Assembly: GCA_934632155.1 (NCBI GenBank)
Contig: CAKTXZ010000005.1
Span: 87,225-151,224 of the forward strand
Direction: 5' to 3'
Origin: an uncultured Clostridia bacterium
GTDB taxonomy: Bacteria; Bacillota; Clostridia; Christensenellales; Aristaeellaceae
DNA: 64,000 bases
Position numbers and translations under genes: made by a program. Positions 8,708 through 17,219 of the stretch are shown piece after piece. Position 1 is the stretch's first letter. Every line of letters begins with the position of its first letter. Under the pieces are notes generated by a model that worked only from the letters and a program-made list of their open reading frames with translations, did no database searches and had not been told where the DNA came from.

Positions 8708-9412
8708 ATGGCAACGTTGCACAACACGGCTGAAAAGGGCGATTTCGCCCGGACGGTGCTCATGCCCGGGGATCCGCTGCGGGCAAAATTCATTGCCGAT
8801 ACATATCTGGAAGACGCACGGCTGGTGAACAATGTGCGCGGCATTCAAGGGTATACGGGCCGCTATAAGGGGAAGGATGTTTCCGTCATGGCGTCCGGCA
8901 TGGGCATGCCCTCCATCGGCATCTATTCCTATGAGCTGTATCAGCACTACGGCGTGGAAAACATCATTCGCGTGGGCTCCGCGGGGCTTATCGCGCCGTT
9001 TTTGAAGGTGCGCAGCGTAGTGGCGGGTATGAGCGCGTATTCCAATTCGAATTACGGCGCGCAGTTCGGCTTCCGGGGTAATCTGGCCCCCTGCTGCTCG
9101 TTTGAGCTGCTGGAGAAGGCGGTGGCCGCGGCGCGCCGGATGGGCGTTGCGATGCCCGTCGGGCCGGTCTATTCGACGGACGCGTTCTATGACGAAACCA
9201 CGCCCAAGCCTACCGAGGTGCTCAAGGGGCTGGGCGTGCTGGCGGTTGAAATGGAGGCCTACGCGCTGTATCTGAACGCCGCGCGGGCAGGCAAAAATGC
9301 GCTGGCGCTGCTGACTATTTCGGATAATCCCTTTACCGGCGAAAGCCTGACGCCGCAGGAGGTGCGCGAAACCTTCACGCAGATGATGGAAATCGCGCTG
9401 GAGATCGCATGA
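8708..9412 (+). CDS. deoD: Purine nucleoside phosphorylase, DeoD type
   Basis: Hexameric PNP of 234 residues that phosphorolyses purine (deoxy)nucleosides to base and (deoxy)ribose 1-phosphate. Signature segments are MPGDPLRAKFIADTYL at the phosphate site, RVGSAGL, and VEMEAYALY that contacts the ribose, plus the catalytic Asp in TISDNPFTGE. It has a strong AGGAGG ribosome-binding site. Its stop overlaps the DUF523 start by 4 bases. Confidence 0.97.
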   Translation: MATLHNTAEKGDFARTVLMPGDPLRAKFIADTYLEDARLVNNVRGIQGYTGRYKGKDVSVMASGMGMPSIGIYSYELYQHYGVENIIRVGSAGLIAPFLKVRSVVAGMSAYSNSNYGAQFGFRGNLAPCCSFELLEKAVAAARRMGVAMPVGPVYSTDAFYDETTPKPTEVLKGLGVLAVEMEAYALYLNAARAGKNALALLTISDNPFTGESLTPQEVRETFTQMMEIALEIA

Positions 9413-9837
9413 GGGCGCTGGTCAGCGCCTGCCTGCTGGGCGTTTGCTGCCGCTATGACGGCAAAAGCAAGCCGTGCCCCGCCGTGATGGCGCTTTCAAA
9501 GGAGCATGAGCTGATTCCCGTTTGCCCGGAGCAGCTCGGCGGGCTGCCGACGCCGCGCATGCCTGCCGAGGTGCGCGGAGGGGCGGTGGTGCGCCGGGAC
9601 GGCGAGGACGTGACGGCGGCCTTTGAGCGCGGCGCGCAGGAGGCTGCGCGGCTGTACGCGCTCCTTGGCTGCGACGCGGCTATTCTCAAAAGCAACAGCC
9701 CCAGCTGCGGCAGCGGCAGCCGATACGACGGCACGTTTACCGGCGCGCTGACGCGGGGCGACGGCATGACGGCGGCGCTGCTTAAGCAAATCGGCGCGCG
9801 CGTGCTGACCGAGCAGGAAGCGGAGGAAGGGCTGTAG
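9409..9837 (+). CDS. DUF523 family protein
   Basis: Protein of 142 residues with the DUF523 hallmarks VSACLLGVCCRYDG at the start, VCPEQLGGLPTPR in the middle and LKSNSPSCGSG later. The conserved cysteines (CLLGVCC, CPE, SCG) suggest a metal or Fe-S site, but the biochemical role is not established as far as I know. The 4-base overlap with deoD implies translational coupling and a link to nucleotide metabolism. The stop is TAG. Confidence 0.9.
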   Translation: MRALVSACLLGVCCRYDGKSKPCPAVMALSKEHELIPVCPEQLGGLPTPRMPAEVRGGAVVRRDGEDVTAAFERGAQEAARLYALLGCDAAILKSNSPSCGSGSRYDGTFTGALTRGDGMTAALLKQIGARVLTEQEAEEGL

Positions 9838-9953
9838 GCGGTTAAAGCGGCTGCTTTTTCTTCGCGCTGCGCGATCGACGCGGGCCTTGAACGGCGCTTC
9901 CGGCCATGTGCTTCGCTGCTTCCGGCGCAGTGGACAAAAATGACGGACAAACG

Positions 9954-10009
9954 ATACGCGCTCTGATTCGCGGGCCAAACGGCCTGCGGGTCGGAGCGCG
10001 TATGCTTTT
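9954..10009. terminator. Bidirectional terminator-like hairpin
   Basis: ATACGCGCTC (9954-9963) pairs perfectly with GAGCGCGTAT (9994-10003), with a further inner helix of GGGCC/GGCCTG type. GCTTTT follows on the plus strand and CGTTTGTCC on the minus strand. It lies between the convergent DUF523 and AraC genes. Confidence 0.7.
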
Positions 10010-10021
10010 GCCGGCAAACGG

Positions 10022-12328
10022 TCAGCCGTTATCGGCTGCGTTTTTTCCGAACCGCTGGCGGTATTCCTTGGGCGTGAGCCCCGTTGTGCTTTTGAAGCGC
10101 TTGGAGAAGCTGGACACGCTGTAATAGCCGACGGCTTCGGCAATTTCCACGACGGATTGATCCGTTTCGGCCAGCAGCTCCTTGGCATAGTTTGTGCGCA
10201 GCTCCACCAGATAGTCCATCGGCAGCTTGCCCGTGTACTTCTGAAAGGCGCGGGTGAAGCTGGAATTGGACAGGCCGATCTCCTGCGCGGTCAGGGAAAA
10301 GGAAAAGCCGGGATTGGCAAACCGGCGCTGACGCTCAATATCGCGCAGGATATCCGCCATGTCATACTTTTGCTTCTGACAGAGCGCCTGCGTGGTAAGA
10401 TTCTGCAATTCGTCGGTAAAATCAATCACATCGTCCTGAAACTGGATGTTCATAATCATCGAGAGCAGATTGCCGTTGCGCAGCGTTCGCGTCGCTTTGC
10501 TTTGGCGGTTGAGGGCGTCCAGCACGACGTTATACATTTCAAAGCAGATATGGCGGCTGTTGTACAGCGGCCAATTATATTGCAAAAACAGCTTCTTCAG
10601 CTTGCTCATCGCCTCGTCCAGCGCGAGCAGATTTTCCTGCGCGACGGCGCGGGTGATTTCGCCCAGCAGCTCCTGCACGGGCTTTTGAATGGCGATGAAG
10701 GAATGGTCGATATCCTCAAAAAGGGTGACGCGGCGGCCGGTCAGATGGCAAAAGTCAAGGGCGGAGTGCGCCTCAAAGCAGGAATAGCCGATCTGCTCCA
10801 GCGTGCGCGCCATGCGCCCCGCGCCCAGCACAAGGGGCAGATTGCTTTCGGAAACGGCCACCTGACAGGCGCGTTCCACATCGCGCATGGAAACGGCGGC
10901 ATGCTCGGGAAAGGCAAGCACGCAGACCAGCTGGCGCAGCGGTGAAAAGGGCAGCAGATAGTATTCCGCGCTGCTGCGAAGGTTTTCCAGAATGCTGTCG
11001 AACAGCTCGTGCTCCGCCGCGAGGCCCGTCGCGTCCTCCAGCAGCAGCACGCACCAGCCGCTTTTCTGAAGGGGAATGTCCAGCTCCCGCGCGCGGCGGG
11101 CGTATTCCTCCTCGCCTGAAAGCTTTTGATTGAGCACGTCCATCCAGAATTCCTTTTGCAGCATGGCGGCGTAATTCTTTTCGTTTTCGGAATATCGCTG
11201 AACGCGGCTGTACAATTCGTCCATGACGCCGTGAATGAGCTGAAACTCGTTGGATACCTCGCTTCGCGGGGAGGCGGTAATTTTGCCCGTGTCGGACAGG
11301 TAATGGTAATAGCTTTTTGCGATCTGGTAAATATCGTGCAGCGGCGCATAGTGCTTGTTGATGAAAACGCTCATCAGCACAATATCCAGCAGCAGCGCCA
11401 GCGCAAGCGCCAGCATCAGCAGCAGCATTCCCCGGCCAAAGGCGCTGGGCAGCAGCGCCATGTCCGTCAGCAGCACGATCTGCCAGTCCGTCTGATCCAT
11501 CGCCTGCGTCTGAATGCAGTAGGAAACGCCGTTCAGGCTGCATTTGCGCTGCCCGCGCACCGCGTCATCCGAAAGGCCGTTCAGCGCGGCGGTGCAAAAA
11601 AGCCGGTTTCCCGCATCGTCATAGATCATTACGCCGCTGCCGTCGGAAACGTAGGCGGCGCTTTGCAGGCTGGCGACAATATCCTCCATGCGCATCTCCA
11701 CGACGCTCAGCAGCGCCACATCGCCGCCGCGCTTGTATACCGGGGCGGAATAGAGTACGACGCTGGCGTTCGTATCGGGAAGCGTATGCTTGTCGGCCGC
11801 CAGAAAGGTTTCCATTTTTGCGCCTGTAACGGCGTCCAGATAATTTTGCCCGTTCAGGGTGAGGTAAACATAGCTTGCGTTCAGCGCCTTTTCATCACGG
11901 GCGAAAAAGGTCAGCAGCGTCAGGTTGGAGCGGCTGTAGAGCCAGCGATCGCCGCTGTAGTGCAGGTAGATATTGCTGATTAAGTCGTTCGTGCCGCAGT
12001 ACAGATCGATTAACCGGAGAAAATCCCGGCGCTCGGCGATGGAGGGCGTTTGCCCGGAGGCGTGGAGCGCGGAAATCGTTTGATTTTCCGCCAGCAGCTG
12101 GTTGATCTTGCGAATTTCACTGAGCTGGAAGTTTACGTGCGCCACGCCGCTTTCCAGATTCTTCTGCTGAATATCCAGCGCCTTTTCCTGAACGGAGGAA
12201 TAATAAACCAAAAAGAATGTCACGCACGCCGCCATCAGCGGCAGGAAAATGAAACAAAAGGAGCTGAAAAAGAGCTGAAGGTAGTTTTTGCCCGCGTTTC
12301 GGAAATTGGCCTTTTGCCGGAGGCTCAT
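10022..12328 (-). CDS. Membrane-anchored AraC-family regulator with extracytoplasmic sensor
   Basis: One-component transcription factor of 768 residues. A first transmembrane helix at about residues 20-42 (FCFIFLPLMAACVTFFLVYYSS) is followed by an external Cache-like region to about residue 300, then a second helix (MLLLMLALALALLLDIVLMSVFI), a cytoplasmic middle region and a C-terminal AraC/XylS double helix-turn-helix ending GYYSVSSFSKRFKSTTGLTPKEYRQRF. The start at 12328 is set by AGGAGGG; the frame is open upstream without a better site. It is divergent from an LplB/LplC/LplA-type ABC transporter, which it most likely controls in response to an external sugar. Confidence 0.88.
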   Translation of the reverse strand: MSLRQKANFRNAGKNYLQLFFSSFCFIFLPLMAACVTFFLVYYSSVQEKALDIQQKNLESGVAHVNFQLSEIRKINQLLAENQTISALHASGQTPSIAERRDFLRLIDLYCGTNDLISNIYLHYSGDRWLYSRSNLTLLTFFARDEKALNASYVYLTLNGQNYLDAVTGAKMETFLAADKHTLPDTNASVVLYSAPVYKRGGDVALLSVVEMRMEDIVASLQSAAYVSDGSGVMIYDDAGNRLFCTAALNGLSDDAVRGQRKCSLNGVSYCIQTQAMDQTDWQIVLLTDMALLPSAFGRGMLLLMLALALALLLDIVLMSVFINKHYAPLHDIYQIAKSYYHYLSDTGKITASPRSEVSNEFQLIHGVMDELYSRVQRYSENEKNYAAMLQKEFWMDVLNQKLSGEEEYARRARELDIPLQKSGWCVLLLEDATGLAAEHELFDSILENLRSSAEYYLLPFSPLRQLVCVLAFPEHAAVSMRDVERACQVAVSESNLPLVLGAGRMARTLEQIGYSCFEAHSALDFCHLTGRRVTLFEDIDHSFIAIQKPVQELLGEITRAVAQENLLALDEAMSKLKKLFLQYNWPLYNSRHICFEMYNVVLDALNRQSKATRTLRNGNLLSMIMNIQFQDDVIDFTDELQNLTTQALCQKQKYDMADILRDIERQRRFANPGFSFSLTAQEIGLSNSSFTRAFQKYTGKLPMDYLVELRTNYAKELLAETDQSVVEIAEAVGYYSVSSFSKRFKSTTGLTPKEYRQRFGKNAADNG

Positions 12329-12639
12329 GCGGCCTTCCCTCCTGTTCTGCGTATAGGGCGTGAAGCATGGTCGCCGTGCTGAGGCGGCGCTGCTTGCGGA
12401 TGCACCGAATGGTTTCATTATATACGAATTGCTTTGGCTGCGCAAGGATTCGGCGTTTGTCACTTTTTGCATGGAATTGTCTTCATTTTTAACTTATTCG
12501 GTCGAATACGAGCGTGAATTATACATCCTTCGGCGTGCAAAAACGAAGGATTGACTTTCTGCGCTGCGGCGGCGTATCGTATTTGCACAGGGCGGACGAA
12601 CCGAAACGCTCATTGCACACGGAGGAGGACGACACATTC
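12329..12639. promoter_or_regulatory. Divergent control region between the AraC regulator and the ABC operon
   Basis: About 311 bases without a gene. It contains a 6-bp palindrome TATTCG-gt-CGAATA (12495-12508), a perfect 8-bp inverted repeat ATCCTTCG/CGAAGGAT (12525-12551) and a candidate plus-strand promoter, TTGACT (12551-12556) and TATCGT (12575-12580) with 18-base spacing. The inverted repeat abuts the -35 box, where a regulator would sit. AraC proteins usually bind direct repeats, so which protein binds here is open. Confidence 0.5.
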
Positions 12640-13581
12640 ATGACTATGCTGACCGGGCGTTCATGCCTTCGCAGAACGGCCATCCGGCTTCGACGAAACT
12701 GGGGGCTGCTGCTGTTGCTGCTGCCTTCGTTGATTTTTGCGGCGATTTTCATGTATCGCCCGATGGTGGGCATCCTGATTGCCTTTAAGAATTACAAGCC
12801 TGCCAAGGGGATTCTGGGCAGTCCGTGGGCGGCGGAGCACGGGCTGAAATATTTCAGGATGTTCTTTGAAACCTATAACTGCTGGACGGTAATCTGGAAC
12901 ACCGTCGCAATCAGCCTATACGCGCTGGCGGCGGGCTTTCCGATTCCGATTGTTTTCGCGCTGCTGCTCAACCAAATGCAGCGCCAGCGCTACAAAAAGG
13001 TGGTGCAAACGGTCACCTATGCGCCGCATTTCATTTCCATGGTGGTGCTGGTGGGCATTATCCGCATCGTGTTTGCGCCAAGCTCTGGGCTGGTGAATCT
13101 GGCGCTGGACGCGATGGGCATGAAAAAGATCATGTTCCTTACCAGCCCCGAATGGTTTCGGCATCTTTACGTCTGGTCGGGCGTGTGGCAGAGCACGGGT
13201 TGGAATTCGATTATCTACATCGCCGCGCTTTCCAATGTCAGCCCCGAGCTGCACGAGGCGGCCAAGGTGGACGGCGCGTCCAAGCTTCAGCGCATTTTGT
13301 ATGTGGATTTTCCCAGCATTCTGCCCACCGCCGTGACGCTGCTTATTCTCAACACCGGCAAGATCATGACCGTCGGCTTCGAGAAGGTCTATCTGATGCA
13401 GACGAGCCTGAATCTTTCTACCTCGGAGGTGCTTTCCACATACGTGTACAAAATCGGCCTGATTAACGGGCAGTTCTCGCTTTCCACCGCCGTGGGGCTG
13501 TTCAATTCGGCGGTGAACCTGCTGATGCTCTTGATTGTCAACTTCATTTCCCGCCGCCTGACGGACACCAGCCTGTGGTGA
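12640..13581 (+). CDS. Sugar ABC transporter permease, LplB/YtcP-type
   Basis: Inner-membrane permease of 313 residues with six helices and the EAA loop HEAAKVDGASKLQRILYVDFPSI, the contact for the ATPase. The family serves oligosaccharide or oligouronide uptake. The start at 12640 is preceded by GGAGGAGG; a second ATG at 12646 is equally possible, and the frame is open back to 12514 without a ribosome-binding site. It is followed 13 bases later by the partner permease and then the binding protein. No ATPase gene is present, so a shared MsmX-type ATPase is presumed. Confidence 0.9.
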   Translation: MTMLTGRSCLRRTAIRLRRNWGLLLLLLPSLIFAAIFMYRPMVGILIAFKNYKPAKGILGSPWAAEHGLKYFRMFFETYNCWTVIWNTVAISLYALAAGFPIPIVFALLLNQMQRQRYKKVVQTVTYAPHFISMVVLVGIIRIVFAPSSGLVNLALDAMGMKKIMFLTSPEWFRHLYVWSGVWQSTGWNSIIYIAALSNVSPELHEAAKVDGASKLQRILYVDFPSILPTAVTLLILNTGKIMTVGFEKVYLMQTSLNLSTSEVLSTYVYKIGLINGQFSLSTAVGLFNSAVNLLMLLIVNFISRRLTDTSLW

Positions 13582-13594
13582 GGAGGACTCAGCC

Positions 13595-14518
13595 ATGCAG
13601 AATGTGAAAACCAAGGAAGCGAAAGAGAAGCTTCGCGCCATCAGGCCGGGGCGCGCCGACCGCGTGTTTGACGTTATCAATGTGATCGTGCTGGGCATTG
13701 CGCTGCTGATAACGGCGTATCCGCTCTATTTTATCCTCATTGCCTCCGTCAGCGACCCGATGCTGGTCAATGCGGGAAAGGTGCTTTTGTATCCCAAGGG
13801 GCTGACGCTGCTGGGCTATGAACGCATTTTCTCCATCGACAGCGTGATGGTGGGCTATAAGAACACGATTCTCTATACCGCGACGGGTACGCTGATGAGT
13901 CTGGCGCTGACGCTGACGGGCGGGTATGCGCTTTCGCGTCAATCGCTGCCCTTCCGAAAATTTTTTACAAGCGTGTTTACCATTACCATGTTCCTGCATG
14001 GCGGTACCATTCCGATGTACCTGCTCATTAAGAAGCTGGGGCTGCTGGACAGCATGTGGGCGGTGATTTTGCCCGGCGCGCTGAGCGTATGGAACATGAT
14101 TATCGCCAGAACCTTTTACACCGCCAATATTACCGAGGATTTGCAGGGCGCGGCGGATATCGACGGCTGCGGGCAGATTCGCTTCTTCTTCGTCATCGCC
14201 ATGCCGCTGACCAAGGCGCTTGTCGCCATTCTGGCGCTGTACTATATGGTCGGCTATTGGAACAGCTATTTCAGCGCGGTGATGTACCTCAAATCCGCTT
14301 CGCGTTTCCCGCTGCAGCTTGTGCTGCGCGAGATTCTGATTATGGATCAGAATCAGGAGATGCTCAACGATATGTGGGATATCATCGAGCGCCAGAAGAC
14401 CGCCGAGCTGGTGAAATACGGCGTGATTATCGTTTCCACGCTGCCGCTGATGTGCATATATCCCTTTGTGCAGAAATTCTTCATCAAGGGCGTGATGATC
14501 GGCTCGCTCAAGGGCTGA
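13595..14518 (+). CDS. Sugar ABC transporter permease, LplC/YteP-partner type
   Basis: Second permease subunit, 307 residues, of the MalG-like carbohydrate branch. It has six hydrophobic segments and the EAA-type loop EDLQGAADIDGCGQIRFFFVIAMPL, and ends VQKFFIKGVMIGSLKG, a very common terminus for this subfamily. GAGGAGGACTC precedes the ATG. It lies between the first permease and the binding protein of the same operon. Confidence 0.92.
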   Translation: MQNVKTKEAKEKLRAIRPGRADRVFDVINVIVLGIALLITAYPLYFILIASVSDPMLVNAGKVLLYPKGLTLLGYERIFSIDSVMVGYKNTILYTATGTLMSLALTLTGGYALSRQSLPFRKFFTSVFTITMFLHGGTIPMYLLIKKLGLLDSMWAVILPGALSVWNMIIARTFYTANITEDLQGAADIDGCGQIRFFFVIAMPLTKALVAILALYYMVGYWNSYFSAVMYLKSASRFPLQLVLREILIMDQNQEMLNDMWDIIERQKTAELVKYGVIIVSTLPLMCIYPFVQKFFIKGVMIGSLKG

Positions 14519-14588
14519 TGAAAACGCGCCGCCCAATCGTTTTCTGCCTGCCGGGTGCAGGTAAAAATATTGCAAGGAGGAATTCCCC

Positions 14589-16139
14589 ATGAAACGAATC
14601 GTCGCCCTGCTGCTTGCTCTGCTGCTGCTCACGCCCCTGTTTGGCGCCGCGGCGGAGGACAAGCCCACCCTGACCATCTTTGTCGGCACGGAAACCTACA
14701 CGCCCGACGACATCAACACCATGCAGCTTTTCCAAAAGGCGGAGGCCGCCACCGGCGTGCACATCAACTGGAGCACGGTGCCCGGCTCCTCCTATGCCGA
14801 TAAGCTGGGCACCATTCTGGCCACCGACGACCTGCCCGACGTGATTTTCGGCGGCGTTTCCTCCAATCAGCTGGTGCAGTACGGCGAAGCCGGCTCCTTC
14901 ATTCCCATGGAGGACCTGCTGACGCCCGAGCTGATGCCCAACCTCTGCGCGATTTTGGAAAAACGCCCCGAGGTAAAGCAGTTTATTACGGCGCCCGACG
15001 GCCATATCTACGGCCTGCCCCGCATTACCGAGGGCTTGTGGAATCAGGTAGATCGTATCTATTCCATCAACGAGCAGTGGCTCAAGAATGTAGATATGCA
15101 GATGCCCTCGAACCTGAAGGAATTCAAGGACATGCTCATTGCCTTCCGCGATAAGGACCCCAACGGCAACGGCCTGAAGGATGAAATTCCCTTTACCTTT
15201 GCAGGCGGAAGCTTCTCCGTCGCGGTGTTTGAGTACATTTTTTCTGCGTACGGCATCGGCATGAGCGGCTCCCTGCTGGATGTGCAGGACGGCAAGGTCG
15301 TGTGTGTGGCGCAGGATGAACGCTTCGCCGACGCGATTCGCTATATCGCCGATCTGTATGCCGAGGGGCTGATTGACCCCGACGCGTTTGTAATGGACGG
15401 CAGCCAGTGGAAGGCGAAGATGAACAACGAGGCCGTGATTGTCGGCGTTTCGCCCAACTGGGATCACAACGACCATATCGCCAATGCCGATGTTCGTGCG
15501 CAGTACACTTTCATGAAGCCGCTGGGCGGCGATAACGGCGAGGCTCCCGTTGTCTATTCCCCCACGATGTACGGTCTGGCCCGCGGCTTTGGCGTGATTA
15601 CCAAGGAATGCAAGGATCCGCAGCTGGCCGCCAAGTGGCTGGATTACTGGTACGATTGCATTAATTCGATCGAGGCCTCTGAGGGCTGCATCGGCGAGCG
15701 TCAGTATTATGACGAAAACGGCACCATCCTCACGGGCAATCCCGATACCTCCGCCGTTGGCGCGCTCATGCCCCGCGCGCAGACGTGCCTGAACCCCTAC
15801 ACCTGCCGTGCCATGCTCAAGGAATACTACGAGCAGAAGATCGTGGCCATTCCCTCCACCTTCCCCAAGGTCGACTTCATTACCGCGAACGTTCTGCCCT
15901 ACGCGGACAAGGATCCCTTCAACACCAAGCTGTATTACACGCTGGAGGAAAGCGAAACGATCTCCATGCTGCAGCCCTCCATCAAGAACTATATCAACAG
16001 CAAGTGCGCCGAATGGATCATGAAGGGCGGCGTTGATGCGGAATGGGATGAATTCCAGAATACCCTGAAGAAGATGAAGCTCGACGAATACCTTGCCACG
16101 CAGCAGGGAGCGTACGATCGGATGTACAACGTGCAGTAA
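14589..16139 (+). CDS. Extracellular solute-binding protein, LplA-like
   Basis: Substrate receptor of the adjacent two-permease transporter, 516 residues. A signal sequence (MKRIVALLLALLLLTPLFGAAAEDK) is followed by a two-lobed type I carbohydrate-binding fold with DKLGTILATDDLPDVIFG and a calcium-loop-like DKDPNGNGLKDEIPF. There is no lipobox cysteine near the cleavage site; the sequence LFGAAAED looks like signal peptidase I processing. That is unusual for a Gram-positive ABC receptor, which is normally a lipoprotein. AAGGAGG precedes the start. The ligand is unknown. Confidence 0.9.
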   Translation: MKRIVALLLALLLLTPLFGAAAEDKPTLTIFVGTETYTPDDINTMQLFQKAEAATGVHINWSTVPGSSYADKLGTILATDDLPDVIFGGVSSNQLVQYGEAGSFIPMEDLLTPELMPNLCAILEKRPEVKQFITAPDGHIYGLPRITEGLWNQVDRIYSINEQWLKNVDMQMPSNLKEFKDMLIAFRDKDPNGNGLKDEIPFTFAGGSFSVAVFEYIFSAYGIGMSGSLLDVQDGKVVCVAQDERFADAIRYIADLYAEGLIDPDAFVMDGSQWKAKMNNEAVIVGVSPNWDHNDHIANADVRAQYTFMKPLGGDNGEAPVVYSPTMYGLARGFGVITKECKDPQLAAKWLDYWYDCINSIEASEGCIGERQYYDENGTILTGNPDTSAVGALMPRAQTCLNPYTCRAMLKEYYEQKIVAIPSTFPKVDFITANVLPYADKDPFNTKLYYTLEESETISMLQPSIKNYINSKCAEWIMKGGVDAEWDEFQNTLKKMKLDEYLATQQGAYDRMYNVQ

Positions 16140-16298
16140 CCGGCGCGCGCTTCTGAATGAACCGGCCTGCGTTTTCGGCGGCTTTGCCCGCGCGGATACG
16201 GCCTGAAATCGCTATTGGCCGCGGGCAAGCCATCGCAGGCCAAGCTGATGGAAGCGATGTCGTCTCGTTTGGAGGAACACACGAAGGAAACGCATTGC

Positions 16299-16327
16299 GC
16301 CGCCGTCGGTCTCCGACCGGCGGCGGC
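16299..16327 (+). terminator. GC-rich hairpin before the PHP gene
   Basis: GCCGCCGTCGGTC pairs with GACCGGCGGCGGC (13 pairs, one G-U) around a 3-base loop. There are only two T after it, so termination is uncertain. It sits between the binding-protein gene and the PHP gene and may limit read-through. Confidence 0.5.
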
Positions 16328-16348
16328 CTTGCACGGAGGTGCGCTTGT

Positions 16349-17137
16349 ATGTTTGCCTTGGACCATGATTATCATATTCATACGACCCTATCGACCTGCT
16401 GCCACGACCCGAACATGACGCCGGAGCGGCTGATTCCCGTTTGCCGGGAGGAGGGACGCAAGGAAATCGTTTTGACCAACCATTTCTGGGACGCGTTGAT
16501 GCCGGGCGCGGACGCGTGGTATGGCCCGCAGGATCTGGCGCATGTACGAAAAATCCTGCCCCTGCCCGAGGAAACGGATATTCTGGTGCATTTTGGCTGC
16601 GAAACCGAGTTTTGCGGCGGGAAAAAGATCGGCATTTCGCCGGAAAGCTACGATGCGTTCGAATTCATCATCGTGCCCTTCGACCATCTGCACAATCATT
16701 TCTCCCGTCCGGTCGACTGCACCACGCCCGAGCAGGTAGCCGCGCTGTACATGGATCATTTTGAGGATCTATTGCAGCTTGACCTGCCGTGGCGGAAGAT
16801 AGGCATCGCGCATCTGACCTGCTCGCTGACCTACCCCGGCCCGCGGCTGCATGAGGTGTTCGAGCATATGGACGCCGCGCGGCTGAGCAGATGCTTTGAT
16901 TTCCTGGCCGCCAAGGGCGCGGGCGTGGAATTGAACGCCGATTGCTTTAAGCCCGGCTGGGAGACGTATCGCGATACGTTTTTGTCTGTTTACCGGCTGG
17001 CCGAGCGCAGCGGCTGCAAATTCTATTGCGGCTCGGACGCGCATGCGCTGGCAACGCTCAGAACGCTGCGCCCCAACCTGGCGCCCGTGGTTGAGGCGTT
17101 GGGGCTGACGGAGGCGCATCGGTTTTACCTGCCTTAA
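16349..17137 (+). CDS. PHP-domain phosphoesterase
   Basis: Metal-dependent PHP hydrolase of 262 residues related to histidinol phosphatase. The first metal motif is DHDYHIHTTLS (His9, His11), the middle has NHFWD, FGCETEF and DHLHNH, and the late motif GSDAHAL lies near residue 230. The start at 16349 has GGAGGTGCGCTTGT; the frame extends upstream without a site. It follows the ABC operon and precedes an MFS carrier of organophosphate-antiporter type, so a role in removing phosphate from a sugar phosphate is plausible but unproven. It is not next to his genes. Confidence 0.85.
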   Translation: MFALDHDYHIHTTLSTCCHDPNMTPERLIPVCREEGRKEIVLTNHFWDALMPGADAWYGPQDLAHVRKILPLPEETDILVHFGCETEFCGGKKIGISPESYDAFEFIIVPFDHLHNHFSRPVDCTTPEQVAALYMDHFEDLLQLDLPWRKIGIAHLTCSLTYPGPRLHEVFEHMDAARLSRCFDFLAAKGAGVELNADCFKPGWETYRDTFLSVYRLAERSGCKFYCGSDAHALATLRTLRPNLAPVVEALGLTEAHRFYLP

Positions 17138-17149
17138 GCGAAAAATGCG

Positions 17150-17184
17150 GCCGCGGGACGGGCGAGCGTTCCGCGGCGCGTTTT
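17150..17184 (+). terminator. Intrinsic terminator after the PHP gene
   Basis: GCCGCGGGAC pairs with GTTCCGCGGC over 10 positions and is followed by GCGTTTT. It lies between the PHP stop and the MFS start. Confidence 0.65.
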
Positions 17185-17219
17185 GAGCCGAAAAAAGCTG
17201 CAAGCGAGGACTATAGATC

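Noticed and set aside
12514..12639. N-terminal extension of the first ABC permease
   Set aside because: It would overlap the probable promoter and operator; GGAGGAGG fits the start at 12640.
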